A stretch of DNA of 51,544 nt from Nostocaceae cyanobacterium (GCA_030065825.1 JASJCY010000008.1:1-51544); one strand, 5' to 3'; numbered from the stretch's first letter, positions 1-9,113 are shown. Translations and numbers: made by a program. The notes: generated by a model not told the origin, from the letters alone.

Positions 1-83
1 TGTTAGTCAGTCGGGTGGGTCAACGACCATGAATATCTTCCCATATATTCGTTATGAGTTCAAGTCTCTGCCCTTGCTCTCAT

Positions 84-111
84 CCCCCGGTTCCGAAGAC
101 TTCACCGGGGG
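84..111. other. Strong GC-rich hairpin near the left edge
   Basis: An 8-bp perfect stem, CCCCCGGT with ACCGGGGG, encloses a 12-base loop. It is followed by A/T-rich sequence but no clean T-run, so it is not a textbook terminator. A similarly placed hairpin ends the tnpB element at 28729-28781, and in both places a related noncoding stretch follows. It may be the end of a transposon or gene lying left of the window; that is inference. Confidence 0.5.
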
Positions 112-159
112 ACTTCCCGCAAGGAGTGTTAAATATAATCAAAATTTATCTTTCAACTA

Positions 160-455
160 ATTGAGTTTTGTAATTCAAATACTCACTCATTTTTTGTCGA
201 ATTTTTCTCCAAAATTTTTTTTATATTATTCACGTAATTACGTTGTTTGATGCTATAGTGTAAAAAAGTGATTTTCGGGAATCCCTGACCTTTGCTTACC
301 CAAAACAGCTAAAAGCCTATTTATCTCGTACCAGCTAGGCTAAAAGTCAAGTTTTAATAACATCAAGAAAGACCAATTTTTATACCCCCAATTCACTCCA
401 TAAATACCTGCACTTGACAAAATACAGTTAATGTGATATAGGCAGTGGAGTTACA
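160..455. repeat. Noncoding dispersed repeat, copy A
   Basis: This stretch is a diverged copy of 28920-29215. Shared words keep their spacing: gttgtttgatgctatagt at 242 (29011 in copy B), catcaagaaag at 361 (29130) and attcactccata at 391 (29161). No reading frame is shared, so it looks like a noncoding element or RNA locus. It ends in a good sigma70-type promoter (see 414-442). Function unknown. Confidence 0.75.
414..442 (+). promoter_or_regulatory. Candidate sigma70-type promoter at the end of copy A
   Basis: TTGACA at 414-419 and TATAGG at 437-442 are separated by 17 bases, close to consensus. In copy B the equivalent sites are TTGACG and TAGCAG, so the promoter is degraded there. Transcription would run into the 22-bp tandem array. 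No coding product is evident. Confidence 0.45.
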
Positions 456-532
456 ATCTCTCGGTGTAGTGTAAGCATACAGCCTGTTAGTTAGTGATAA
501 ATACTTGTTCCAAACTCATAACTTTGCGTCTC

Positions 533-716
533 CTGGGTGCAAGGATTGCGCCTCTTGGAGGCAAGGATTGCGCCTCTTGGGCGCAAGGATTGCGCCTCTT
601 GGAGGCAAGGATTGCGCCTCTTGGAGGCAAGGATTGCGCCTCTTGGAGGCAAGGATTGCGCCTCTTGGAGGCAAGGATTGCGCCTCTTGGGCGCAAGCAT
701 TGCGCCCCTACTGGTG
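533..716. repeat. 22-bp tandem array ending in a palindrome
   Basis: Seven copies of a 22-bp unit containing ggattgcgcctcttgg start at 543, 565, 587, 609, 631, 653 and 675. The flank alternates between ggaggcaa and gggcgcaa types. The array ends in GCGCAAGCATTGCGC followed by ccctact. The same terminal palindrome closes the unrelated 46-bp array at about 7500. The period is not a multiple of three, yet all frames stay open because the unit has few stops. Confidence 0.9.
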
Positions 717-725
717 ATTGATAAC

Positions 726-973
726 TATAGCGGTTTTGAGTTGAGTAGAATACAGAATGAGTGGGATGCACAGCAGCGCGTTGCGGTGAGTCCACGCTTG
801 TGTGTCGGTTTCTTTCCCGCCAAAGTGGCGTAGCTGCAAGTACCCAAACTTACGAGAAGCCTCTCTACGGTCGTCTATCCCCCGTTGTAGCGACTGCGGA
901 GCATCCCTGCCTGTCCGAATTCTACCCTACGGGTTGTCCTATGGAGTAGGGCTACAACTGAAATTCGCTATAT
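726..973. repeat. MITE-like element, long copy
   Basis: It starts tatagcggttttgagttg and ends aactgaaattcgctata, the inverted ends shared by the family also seen at 2351, 14662, 29393 and 38844. The core carries other palindromic pieces and no transposase. Between it and ccsB (974-1074) nothing else was recognised. Confidence 0.6.
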
Positions 974-1074
974 TTTCCAGCTTAGGCACAAATAAGCAAA
1001 ATTGCCCTAGAAATAGATAGGATCGGAATTATCGGAATCCATGTTTGAAATACTTACTGGGGAGAGTACTGTTT

Positions 1075-2121
1075 ATGAATTTAGTTGGACTCCAGAACCT
1101 TCTGGATAATGTTTCTTTTGCTGTTTTATTCCTAACGATGTTGGTTTATTGGGGTGGGGCAGCTTTCCCGAATCTGCCTTATTTACCAGCTTTAGGCACC
1201 GCAGGAATGGCGATCGCTAATCTCTGTATTGCTACCTTGTTGGGTGCGCGGTGGTTAGATGCGGGCTATTTTCCGTTAAGTAATTTGTACGAATCTCTGT
1301 TTTTCTTAACTTGGGGAATCACTACCGTACATCTAATTGCGGAAAATAGTAGCCGTAGTCGCTTGGTAGGGGTTGTTACAGCCCCTGTAGCTATGGGAAT
1401 TACTGCCTTTGCTGCCTTGACTTTACCATCACAAATGCAAGCAGCAGAACCCCTTGTACCAGCGCTGAAATCGAATTGGCTGATGATGCATGTGAGTGTG
1501 ATGATGTTGAGTTATGCTGCTTTGATGGTGGGTTCGTTAGTGGCGATCGCTTTTTTGGTGGTGACTCGGGGACAAGATATCCAACTCCAGGGTAGTTCTG
1601 TAGGTACTGGTGGCTATCGTAGTAATGGTTATCGCTTGCGTAAAGCTGGTGAGTTGGTTTCTCAGCCTGAAGTTAGGGATGGTGAGAATAATGGCTTTGT
1701 TCGTCACGGTAGCAGTAATGGTAAAACTGCGGTGTTGGATTTAGTTACAGCCCCCCAAACACAAACTATTACGGAAGCTGAAACTCTATCACCCCAACGC
1801 CTTAGTCTTGCTGATACTCTGGATAATATTAGTTACCGGATTATTGGACTGGGATTTCCTCTGCTAACGATTGGGATTATTGCTGGTGCGGTTTGGGCAA
1901 ATGAAGCTTGGGGTTCTTATTGGAGTTGGGACCCGAAGGAAACTTGGGCATTAATTACCTGGTTGGTGTTTGCGGCTTATCTCCATGCCCGAATTACTCG
2001 TGGTTGGCAAGGTAGACGTCCAGCAATTTTGGCTGCTAGTGGCTTTGTTGTTGTCTGGATTTGCTATCTGGGGGTAAATTTGCTGGGCAAGGGTTTACAC
2101 TCATACGGCTGGTTCTTTTAG
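1075..2121 (+). CDS. ccsB: Cytochrome c biogenesis protein CcsB (System II)
   Basis: CcsB (CcsA/ResC type) is an integral thylakoid or plasma-membrane protein of the System II machinery that delivers and attaches haem to apocytochromes c. Several hydrophobic segments are visible. The C-terminal half holds the tryptophan-rich haem-handling motif ([19 protein letters not shown]), the family hallmark. The region around residues 170-240 is hydrophilic and low-complexity, a variable loop in cyanobacterial homologues. I chose the ATG at 1075 (348 aa) because GGGGAGAG lies just upstream and homologues as I recall them begin MNLV; a TTG at 1045 would add ten residues. It stands alone. Its partner Ccs1/ResB is not in the window. 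The di-haem cytochrome at 33776 is the kind of substrate it would serve. Confidence 0.95.
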   Translation: MNLVGLQNLLDNVSFAVLFLTMLVYWGGAAFPNLPYLPALGTAGMAIANLCIATLLGARWLDAGYFPLSNLYESLFFLTWGITTVHLIAENSSRSRLVGVVTAPVAMGITAFAALTLPSQMQAAEPLVPALKSNWLMMHVSVMMLSYAALMVGSLVAIAFLVVTRGQDIQLQGSSVGTGGYRSNGYRLRKAGELVSQPEVRDGENNGFVRHGSSNGKTAVLDLVTAPQTQTITEAETLSPQRLSLADTLDNISYRIIGLGFPLLTIGIIAGAVWANEAWGSYWSWDPKETWALITWLVFAAYLHARITRGWQGRRPAILAASGFVVVWICYLGVNLLGKGLHSYGWFF

Positions 2122-2146
2122 TAGGGATGGGGTAACCCCATCCCTA
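2122..2146 (+). terminator. Perfect hairpin directly after ccsB
   Basis: TAGGGATGGGGT and its complement form a near loopless stem one base after the ccsB stop. An A-rich rather than T-rich tail follows. It may end the ccsB transcript or be a dispersed palindrome; similar ones lie at 10178 and 37387. Confidence 0.5.
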
Positions 2147-2180
2147 TAGAAAAATTTAGTTAAATTTACTCAAAATCATT

Positions 2181-2340
2181 AGCGCTATAGTTTTTTGGGG
2201 GTAAAACCACAACTATAGCGAAGCGTGTTTTTTGTCGGTAAAACCATAACTATAGCGCTAGAGGTTTTTTGGGGGTGAAACCGGAACTATAGCGAAGCGT
2301 GTTTTTGGGGGGGTAAAACCGAAACTATAGCGCTAAGTAA
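2181..2340. repeat. 37-bp tandem array with alternating units
   Basis: ctatagcg recurs at 2213, 2250, 2287 and 2325 (spacing 37, 37, 38). Each is followed alternately by aagcgtg or ctag/ctaag, then a T-run, G-run and taaaacc. A stray unit lies at 2715-2750. The centre atagcgctat is palindromic. No coding sense was found. Confidence 0.8.
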
Positions 2341-2350
2341 GTCGGTGGTA

Positions 2351-2482
2351 ATATAGCGGTTTTCAGTTGAGTTCAATACACTCAAAACCTCACCCCGTCC
2401 TTCGGACACCCCTCTCCTTACTAAGGAGAGGGGAAGGGGGTGAGGTTCATCTGTATTCTATCCAAGTGAAAAGTGCTATATT
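2351..2482. repeat. MITE-like palindromic element, core I
   Basis: The ends are tatagcggttttcagttg and the inverse caagtgaaaagtgctata. The core is an inverted repeat: cctcacccc...cccctctccttac and its complement ending ggggtgaggt. It contains no gene. The remaining 2483-2796 holds a second short repeat-rich stretch (roughly 2560-2760) and no supportable ORF. Confidence 0.75.
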
Positions 2483-2796
2483 TCAAGCTATGCTAAGAAA
2501 TTTAAATGTAGGGTGTAACACCTGGTTGACTGACAAAAGTCTTGGAAGTGTTGAAATTTCGTAGCCCCTCCACCCAACGCAATCGGTTGCGGTTGTTGGG
2601 TTACTCTGCTCAAAGCCGCTGTTGCGTCTACATGCTACCCCTCCGGGGAAGCAAGCTACAACCGAACCTACATCAAAAAGATTTGTCAGTCAATCAGGGT
2701 GTAACACACCCTACATCTATAGCGAAGTGTGTTTTTTGGGGGAGTAAAACATCCAAAATTTTTGTACTTAATCGAGAAGAAACCCGGTTTCTAACA

Positions 2797-5103
2797 TCAC
2801 CTGGACAGCCCTAAAGTACCTAGTAAAAATGCCCACTTATCAGCGGCTTCTTCAATAATCTTCGCAGTGGGTTTACCTGCACCATGTCCGGCTTTGGTTT
2901 CAATTCTAATTAACACTGGTTGATCACCATTATGTGCGGCTTGCAAAGCAGCAGCGAATTTAAAACTGTGTGCGGGAACAACGCGATCGTCATGATCTGC
3001 GGTGGTAATCATTGTGGCTGGATAAGCTGTACTTGGTTTGAGGTTGTGTAATGGTGAATAAGCATAAAGGGCTTTAAATTCCTGTGGGTTTTCTGGGGAA
3101 CCGTATTCGGAAGTCCAAGCCCAACCAATGGTAAATTTATGGAAGCGTAGCATATCCATTACTCCCACTGCTGGTAAGACTGCACCAAATAAATCTGGAC
3201 GCTGAGTCATGCAAGCACCAACTAATAAACCACCGTTACTTCCACCCCCAATTGCTAATTTTTGTGGTTTGGTGTAGTTATTAGCAATTAACCACTCCGC
3301 AGCAGCGATAAAGTCATCAAATACGTTCTGTTTTTTCAATTTCATTCCGGCTTGATGCCATTCTTCTCCGTATTCTCCACCACCGCGTAAGTTGGGAACT
3401 GCATAAACACCTCCCATTTCCATCCACACTAATAAACTTACGGAGAAACTTGGTGTAAGGGAGACATTAAAACCGCCATAACCATAAAGGTAAGTGGGGT
3501 TATTTCCATCTAATTTGATACCCTTTTTATGGGTAATAAACATGGGGACTTTGGTGCCATCTTTACTTGTATAAAAGACTTGCTTGATTTCGTAATCTGC
3601 AGGGTTAAAATCTACCTTTGGCTGGCGGAAAAGTTGACTTTTTCCAGTTACCATGTCATAGCGATAGATAGTTCCTGGGGTGGTGAAGCTAGTAAAATTA
3701 TAAAAAGTTTCTGTATCAATTCGCTTACCTCTAAAGCCACCAACGGAACCAATCCCTGGTAATTCGACTTCCCTAATAAATGCACCTTTGAGGTCGAAAA
3801 TTTTAATTTGACTGCGGGCATCTTTGAGATAATCAGCAAGAAACTGGTTATTGATTACATTTACACTTTCTAGAGTTTCCGTTGCTTGGGGGATGATTTC
3901 TTGCCAATTTTCTGGGGTTGGTTTTTGGATATCAATAGCAATTAATCGTCCCCGTGGTGCATTTAAATCAGTGCGGAAATAGAAAACAGTATCATCATTG
4001 TCAATGAAGCTATAATTAGCCTCAAATTTGTTAATTAATTCTACAACCTTTGCATCTGGATTGGTTAAATCTTTATAGAAAACCAAATTTTTGGAGTCGG
4101 TTCCCAACCATACAGAAATAATTAAATAGCGTCCATCTTCTGTAACTGTGCCACTAAATCCCCATTCTTTTTTATCAGGACGATGATAAATTAAAATATC
4201 TTCAGATTGGGATGTACCCAGTTGGTGATAGTAAAGCTTTTGATAATAGTTAACATCCTCTAATTTGGTCTTTTGATTTGGTTGATCGTAGCGACTATAG
4301 AAAAAGCCTTTACCATCATTTGTCCAGGATGCACCAGAAAATTTAATCCATTTGAGATGGTCTTTTAAATCTTTCCCTGTTTCCACATCTCGCACTTTCC
4401 ATTCTTGCCAGTCAGAACCGGAGGTAGAAAGACCATATGCTAATAGTTTACCATCATCGCTTACAGATAATCCTGAAAGGGCAATGGTGCCATCTTCTGA
4501 AAGCTTGTTGGGATCGATTAATACTCTGGGTTTAGCATCGAGGGTTTTGAGGGTGTAGAGGACACTTTGATTTTGTAGTCCGTCATTTTTAAAATAGAAA
4601 TAGTTTTCCCCTTCTTTAAAAGGAGTACCATATTTTTCATAATCCCATAGCTTGGTGAGGCGTTGCTTAATTGTATCCCTAATGGGTATTTTTTGCAGGT
4701 AGCCAAAAGTGACTTGATTTTGCGCTTCTACCCAGTCTTTCGTTTCTTCGGAATCGGGATCTTCTAACCAACGGTAGGGATCTGCAACTTGAACACCGTG
4801 GTAATTATCTACTTGATTGCTTTTACGGCTGGTTGGGTAAGTTAAACGATTATCAGCAGACATAATTTTTGATAGTAATGTTTTCTGTACATGGTACTTT
4901 GGTAAGGATAAGTTATCCCCATATTTGCTTTTTCTGTTTTGGGAGTTGTCAACGGTGTTTGCTAATTTCTGAATTTTGACGTTTGAATGCAACTGAGGAT
5001 TATTTTTACTGATTCCAATTACAGCAAGCTGTAAACATTTACAAAGAAAAACTGTTGCTAAAAATATGATAAAAAAATAACGGTAACGAGAAAATATTTT
5101 CAT
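2797..5103 (-). CDS. Prolyl oligopeptidase family serine peptidase (S9A)
   Basis: The protein would cleave short peptides after proline. It has the two expected parts: a seven-bladed beta-propeller (about residues 100-480) and a C-terminal alpha/beta-hydrolase domain. The catalytic triad is visible, counting from the ATG at 5103 (768 aa): Ser622 in GGSNGG, Asp705 in HDDRVVP and His740 in AGHGAG. The N-terminus (MKIFSRYRYFFIIFLA...) is a hydrophobic signal or anchor, so the enzyme is probably exported or membrane-tethered. The start is uncertain: no clear Shine-Dalgarno precedes 5103, 5175 (792 aa) or 4863, and the last would give a cytosolic enzyme beginning just before the conserved domain (YPTSRKSNQVDNYHGV). 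It is a single-gene unit between repeat regions. Confidence 0.93.
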   Translation of the reverse strand: MKIFSRYRYFFIIFLATVFLCKCLQLAVIGISKNNPQLHSNVKIQKLANTVDNSQNRKSKYGDNLSLPKYHVQKTLLSKIMSADNRLTYPTSRKSNQVDNYHGVQVADPYRWLEDPDSEETKDWVEAQNQVTFGYLQKIPIRDTIKQRLTKLWDYEKYGTPFKEGENYFYFKNDGLQNQSVLYTLKTLDAKPRVLIDPNKLSEDGTIALSGLSVSDDGKLLAYGLSTSGSDWQEWKVRDVETGKDLKDHLKWIKFSGASWTNDGKGFFYSRYDQPNQKTKLEDVNYYQKLYYHQLGTSQSEDILIYHRPDKKEWGFSGTVTEDGRYLIISVWLGTDSKNLVFYKDLTNPDAKVVELINKFEANYSFIDNDDTVFYFRTDLNAPRGRLIAIDIQKPTPENWQEIIPQATETLESVNVINNQFLADYLKDARSQIKIFDLKGAFIREVELPGIGSVGGFRGKRIDTETFYNFTSFTTPGTIYRYDMVTGKSQLFRQPKVDFNPADYEIKQVFYTSKDGTKVPMFITHKKGIKLDGNNPTYLYGYGGFNVSLTPSFSVSLLVWMEMGGVYAVPNLRGGGEYGEEWHQAGMKLKKQNVFDDFIAAAEWLIANNYTKPQKLAIGGGSNGGLLVGACMTQRPDLFGAVLPAVGVMDMLRFHKFTIGWAWTSEYGSPENPQEFKALYAYSPLHNLKPSTAYPATMITTADHDDRVVPAHSFKFAAALQAAHNGDQPVLIRIETKAGHGAGKPTAKIIEEAADKWAFLLGTLGLSR

Positions 5104-5232
5104 TATATTTTTTGCCAAAGTCGATATGCTAGCAATTAACATCAATAAATTATTCTTTTTCCCAGAATAAGTCATTATCTAGATGACTACAATCTCTTTT
5201 GATCGATTCCAGGTGTATATTGGAGAAAAGAA

Positions 5233-5412
5233 TTATGGTGATTTTCAGTCTTTGTAGAATATTGACACTCACCTCACCCCCCTTCCCCTCTCCTTTTCCC
5301 CCTCTCCTTTTCCCCCTCTCCTTTTCCCCCTCTCCCATTGGGAGAGGGGTTAGAGGTGAGGGTGGGGTGAGGTAAAATTTGTTTGTCTCACTCAATCCAA
5401 AACCGCTATATA
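5233..5412. repeat. MITE-like element, core I, with expanded left arm
   Basis: The right end ccaaaaccgctata and the left ttttcagtc-type end match the family at 2351. Inside, the cctcaccccccttcccctctcc arm is followed by repeats of ccttttccccctctcc before the complementary ggagaggggt. This is one of three places in the window where that arm has been tandemly duplicated (also 16094 and 40140). Confidence 0.7.
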
Positions 5413-5524
5413 CCATCAAGACAGGGTATAACTAAGATTGTAGCTTTAATTGATTGATCTATCTATAATAATTCTATTTTATTCTTAAACAAAACCCTGT
5501 ACACTTTATATTTATTCTTCCTTA

Positions 5525-5602
5525 TTTCCTATTCCCTATTCCCTATTCCCTATTCCCTATTCCCTATTCCCTGTTTCCTATTCCCTATTCCCTTTTCCCT
5601 AT
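5525..5602. repeat. Heptanucleotide tandem repeat (TATTCCC)
   Basis: About ten copies of a 7-bp unit TATTCCC with small variations lie just upstream of the gene at 5640. Such short tandem heptamers are common in heterocystous cyanobacteria. The same unit occurs inverted at 38741-38826 and 45838-45885. Confidence 0.9.
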
Positions 5603-5639
5603 CTCTACGACTAATTCACAAATAAAGTCGGATTGCTAT

Positions 5640-6368
5640 ATGTCAACTCAACTAGATACCAATTTTACCAGAGGAATTTTTGAACCCTTCCAGCAAGGGA
5701 AAGATTTTGTTAATGGAAGCATTAGTTCTGTAACTAATTTTGTACAGCAAATAGGAGATTCTTGGAAGGAAACTGCAACACAAGCAACTGATAAAGTAAT
5801 CGATGGGGTGAATACAACTTTAGAACAAACATTAGAAGCTGCTGGAGGAATTCAAAGTACAACTTCAACCATGATTGAAACAGCAATTTCTGATTCTATG
5901 AATGATTGGTTAACTCAACATCCTGGTCTTTTACGATTATTACAAATTTGTGGCTGGGCTGTTAATCATCCAATTATTAGTTTAATAATCATTGTTTTTG
6001 TTATTTCTATATTATGGAGCATAATTAAAAATATCAGCCGTTTAATTGAAGCCGCTAGCTGGTCAATATTGCAAACTCCTTTGAAATTAATTTTAGCTAT
6101 TTTTAAATTAGGTTTTACATCATCTATCAAAGTTTTCAATGTAGCTATTAAAAAACTCAAAACACCCAAAAAAAATCAGTTATTACTAGCTTTACCACCA
6201 GCAAATTATCAAATGGTTTCTATATCGAAGCAAAAAAGATTAGCTGATATTTCTGCAAGATTAGAAGCCCTACAACAGGAACAGCAAAAACTAATACAAG
6301 AAGCTGCTACTATTTTAGAATCAGAAGATTCTCATACAGAAGTATCATCAGATATTAAAATAACATAA
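5640..6368 (+). CDS. Hypothetical membrane protein with amphipathic N-terminus
   Basis: I do not recognise this 242-residue protein as a named family. Residues 1-90 are amphipathic and rich in T, Q and hydrophobic positions. One strong transmembrane segment (PIISLIIIVFVISILW) lies near residue 115-135, with further hydrophobic stretches to about 175. The C-terminus (about 195-235) is charged and coiled-coil-like (ARLEALQQEQQKLIQEAA). The ATG at 5640 directly follows the heptamer array and has no evident Shine-Dalgarno. It ends 20 bp before the decarboxylase-like gene on the same strand, so the two are probably co-transcribed. A membrane-organising role is possible but unsupported. Confidence 0.8.
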   Translation: MSTQLDTNFTRGIFEPFQQGKDFVNGSISSVTNFVQQIGDSWKETATQATDKVIDGVNTTLEQTLEAAGGIQSTTSTMIETAISDSMNDWLTQHPGLLRLLQICGWAVNHPIISLIIIVFVISILWSIIKNISRLIEAASWSILQTPLKLILAIFKLGFTSSIKVFNVAIKKLKTPKKNQLLLALPPANYQMVSISKQKRLADISARLEALQQEQQKLIQEAATILESEDSHTEVSSDIKIT

Positions 6369-6388
6369 GTGATTCCCTAAATTTTGAT

Positions 6389-7042
6389 ATGACATATCCA
6401 CCTGCACCTTGGAAACTTCAAGGTTATGCGATTCAGACTTTACATTTAATTGATATACAGCGGGTAACTGCTTTTGTTCCCTCCGAATTAGAGATTGTTT
6501 CCCTTTTTCCAGGCAAAACTCTAGGGGGTATTTATCTATCTACCTATGTAACTGGTTCCTTATTAGAATACAATGAATTAATTGTGGTTCCGGCTTTTGT
6601 ACGCTATCAAAACCAGACTGGAGCATGGATTTCTCACATTTATGTTGATAATGAATATTCTGTTGCTGGAGGTAGGGAAATTTGGAGATTGCCCAAAGAA
6701 ATGGCTGAATTTAAATGGGATAATAATCAAGTCAGTGTTAGGCAAAATCAACATCAATTATGCCAACTGTATTATAAAAAAGGGCTGTTGAGCTTCTCTA
6801 CATGGTGGCGACAAGCATTTATTGGTAATACTTTTGGCGGTTTGGGTTCTGAATTACTATTTTTTCAAGGTCATTTCAAGTCTCAGATTGGATTATTACA
6901 AGCTAATTTAGAAATTCCCCAAGAAAGTCCTTTTGTTTCTTTAAGTTTAGGTCAACCTTGGTTAACTCTGAATTTGCAAAATTTAGAATTATTGGCTGAT
7001 ATACCACAATTACTTGGCAATCAAGTCATTAATTTGAGTTAA
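6389..7042 (+). CDS. Acetoacetate decarboxylase-like protein
   Basis: The 217-residue protein has the acetoacetate decarboxylase (ADC) fold signature: a PPAPW start, a central ...GGIYLSTYVTGSLLEYNELIVVP stretch and GGREIWRLPKEMAEF. Lys103 in the PKEM motif sits where ADC enzymes carry the Schiff-base lysine. True ADCs have a lysine pair there, so the real substrate may differ. Homologues in cyanobacteria are generally uncharacterised. It lies 20 bp after the membrane protein at 5640 and is likely in its operon. The short intergenic space has no terminator. Confidence 0.85.
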   Translation: MTYPPAPWKLQGYAIQTLHLIDIQRVTAFVPSELEIVSLFPGKTLGGIYLSTYVTGSLLEYNELIVVPAFVRYQNQTGAWISHIYVDNEYSVAGGREIWRLPKEMAEFKWDNNQVSVRQNQHQLCQLYYKKGLLSFSTWWRQAFIGNTFGGLGSELLFFQGHFKSQIGLLQANLEIPQESPFVSLSLGQPWLTLNLQNLELLADIPQLLGNQVINLS

Positions 7043-7104
7043 AGTTGATTGTTGTTAATATGTTGATTATCAACGCAGAAAATCAAATCAAAATAAAACA
7101 TATA

Positions 7105-7506
7105 ATCAATCTCCACAAAGGTGATTCGTTGCTATAAATTCTATTTATGTGGGTCTTTTGGGGGCAATGATTCGTTGCTATAAATTCCATTTATGTGGGT
7201 CTTTTGGACGTAAGGATTCGCCACAAAAAAATCGATTTATGTGGGTCTTTTGGGGGCAATGATTCGTTGCTATAAATTCCATTTATGTGGGTCTTTTGGG
7301 CGTAAGGATTCGCCACAAAAAAATCCATTTTCGTGGGTCTTTTGGGGGCAATGATTCGTTGCTATAAATTCCATTTATGTGGGTCTTTTGGGCGTAAGGA
7401 TTCGCCACAAAAAAATCCATTTTTGTGGGTCTTTTGGACGCAATGATTCGGCGCAAAAAATTCCATTTATGTCGGTCTTTTGGGCGCAAGCATTGCGCCC
7501 CTACTA
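7105..7506. repeat. 46-bp tandem array with alternating unit types
   Basis: gggtctttt (one cggt variant) recurs at 7151, 7197, 7243, 7289, 7335, 7381, 7427 and 7473, an exact 46-bp period. Two unit types alternate: ggggcaatgattcgttgc (type A) and the cgtaaggattcgccac type (type B). The array closes with GCGCAAGCATTGCGC-ccctact, as the 22-bp array at 533 does. No unique spacers are present, so it is not a CRISPR. Confidence 0.9.
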
Positions 7507-7557
7507 TTCAAATAATTAAAAATTAAAAATTGGTAATTCCTAACTCTTAACTCTTGT

Positions 7558-8484
7558 TCAAGACCGTTTTCTATCTAAAAACTTGCTCAATAGGGCAGCA
7601 ATACCTACAGCTTTTCCTATTGATGGAGGATTAGCGGTGTTTTTAGATTTAATTTCAAGCATAGGAGCGTATTTTAATGCTAAACGGTTTTGAGGGTTAA
7701 GTTTTAATGCTTGGCGTATATAAACCCTTGCCATTCCGTAAAATTTTTGCTTGAAATGTATCAATCCCAAAAGAGCATGATAATCACTTTGATATGGCTC
7801 TAATTTAATCGCATCCCGTAGTTCTAATACAGCCAGTTTCCAGTTAGCTTGTTTGGCATATTGTACACCCCTCTGATAGTGACGTTGAGCGTAGTTTGTG
7901 ACAACTGGTTTGGTATATGTTGCTTGATCAAATGTAGATGGTTCTGGTGTTTCCTCAAAACTGGGGATGTTCTGTGTAGCCTCTTCTTGCTTAGTATAAC
8001 CTTGTGCTGGATGTAAGTATAAATAAACTAAATTCAGTTCGCTTAACTGTTGGGTTACCTGATAACCTCCTTCCAAGGATTGATATTGAGCTGAAGCCAA
8101 AGAAGCGATAGCCTGTTCGTAAAATAATTCGGCTTCTAGTGCTGATAGTTTGATCATTTCCTTGGCTAAGTCAGTTTGCAAAGCCTTTGATGGTGATGTT
8201 TCTAAGTTGCTGGCTTGCGATCGCAGTGTTGCTATGGTTTGGGCACGAATTTTTGTATGTTTGAGTTGCTGATAAGCTGGGTTTATTAAACGTGTAAATA
8301 TTGACGTTACTAACTCTTTGTCTACATTGCTACCCTTGCTCTGGCGGTCAGGATGTAGTAGCTTGGCTAAAGAATGGTAACGCTTGAGAATTTCACGTTC
8401 AGTAGCAGTCACAGAAATTCCCAATACAGCGTATGGATCGGCAAGCTGTTTCAACCATTCTGATGGCAAGAAGGTCTGTAACAT
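7558..8484 (-). CDS. DnaJ-domain protein with tetratricopeptide repeats
   Basis: Residues 15-70 form a J domain (DPYAVLGISVTATEREILKR) with the HPD motif at 44-46 that stimulates DnaK ATPase. A linker follows, then TPR-like helices at about 195-265 (ALLGLIHFKQKFYGMARVYI). Total length is 308 aa. The zinc-finger and client-binding domains of classic DnaJ are absent, so this is a specialised co-chaperone that targets DnaK to partners through the TPR part. The ATG at 8484 is the first codon before the conserved region. It is not in an operon; a 46-bp repeat array lies immediately downstream. Confidence 0.88.
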   Translation of the reverse strand: MLQTFLPSEWLKQLADPYAVLGISVTATEREILKRYHSLAKLLHPDRQSKGSNVDKELVTSIFTRLINPAYQQLKHTKIRAQTIATLRSQASNLETSPSKALQTDLAKEMIKLSALEAELFYEQAIASLASAQYQSLEGGYQVTQQLSELNLVYLYLHPAQGYTKQEEATQNIPSFEETPEPSTFDQATYTKPVVTNYAQRHYQRGVQYAKQANWKLAVLELRDAIKLEPYQSDYHALLGLIHFKQKFYGMARVYIRQALKLNPQNRLALKYAPMLEIKSKNTANPPSIGKAVGIAALLSKFLDRKRS

Positions 8485-9113
8485 ACTGAATATTGTTCCT
8501 AAGAAATACGACGGGAGGAAGCCAACAGGTAAAGAGAGGAAAAATCAAATAAGTTGAAATAGTAAATGCCCAAAGGATAGAAGTATCAAGACACTATTAC
8601 CGGAATATTTATTTTAATCTATGAATGATTCTAATCAGATTGCAAAACTCCATCATCAAAAATTGCAGCTAGGTTTGTTAAAAAAATAAATGCACCTTTT
8701 TTTCCTTTACCGCAGCTTTTCATTCATAAATTGTGGATCTATCCTAAATTGATTTTATAGTGAGTTTACTTAATTGTTATGACTTTTTATTCAAATTATA
8801 CTACATTTTTTCAAGAGTATTTCTCATGGTATTTGCGGATGTTTTATGAAATAAAATATGTATTTTTAGTTGAAATATGAGAAAAATTACGTGTATACAC
8901 TTAATTATCAGCTTTCACTCACTACAGTTGTTTGAGTAGATAGGAATTGCCAATCTAGTGATTGGATGTCAATAAATCCTAAGTTTAGCCCTAAAATAGA
9001 TTCATAAGTTAGGTTTGAGGTAGGGTAACAGCAATCCTAAATTGCTCGTTTAAGCTTTGTTGCTAATATGGCTGTCTGTAGGTTTTGTGATTTTGCTCTA
9101 AATCGTTAGGAAT
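8485..9113. other. AT-rich intergenic region without a recognised gene
   Basis: The 629 bp between the divergent dnaJ-like and TM2 genes is AT-rich. I saw no supportable ORF, tandem array or palindromic element. It presumably carries the promoters of both genes; I could not assign a convincing -35/-10 pair. Confidence 0.5.

Noticed and set aside
1-160. Open frame from the left edge as the end of a tnpB
   Set aside because: A frame is open to about 160, but its residues carry no zinc-ribbon or RuvC motif that I recognise, so I report only the hairpin.
487-833. Several overlapping reading frames on both strands across the 22-bp array
   Set aside because: All are translations of the tandem repeat; the unit has almost no stop codons, so every frame stays open. 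No start signal or homology supports a protein.
7283-7489. Minus-strand reading frame in the 46-bp array
   Set aside because: It is the translated repeat with no ribosome-binding site.
7105-7506. Possible CRISPR array
   Set aside because: Units are tandem without unique spacers, and no cas gene is present. The same holds for 533-716, 17868-18132 and 16094-16336.
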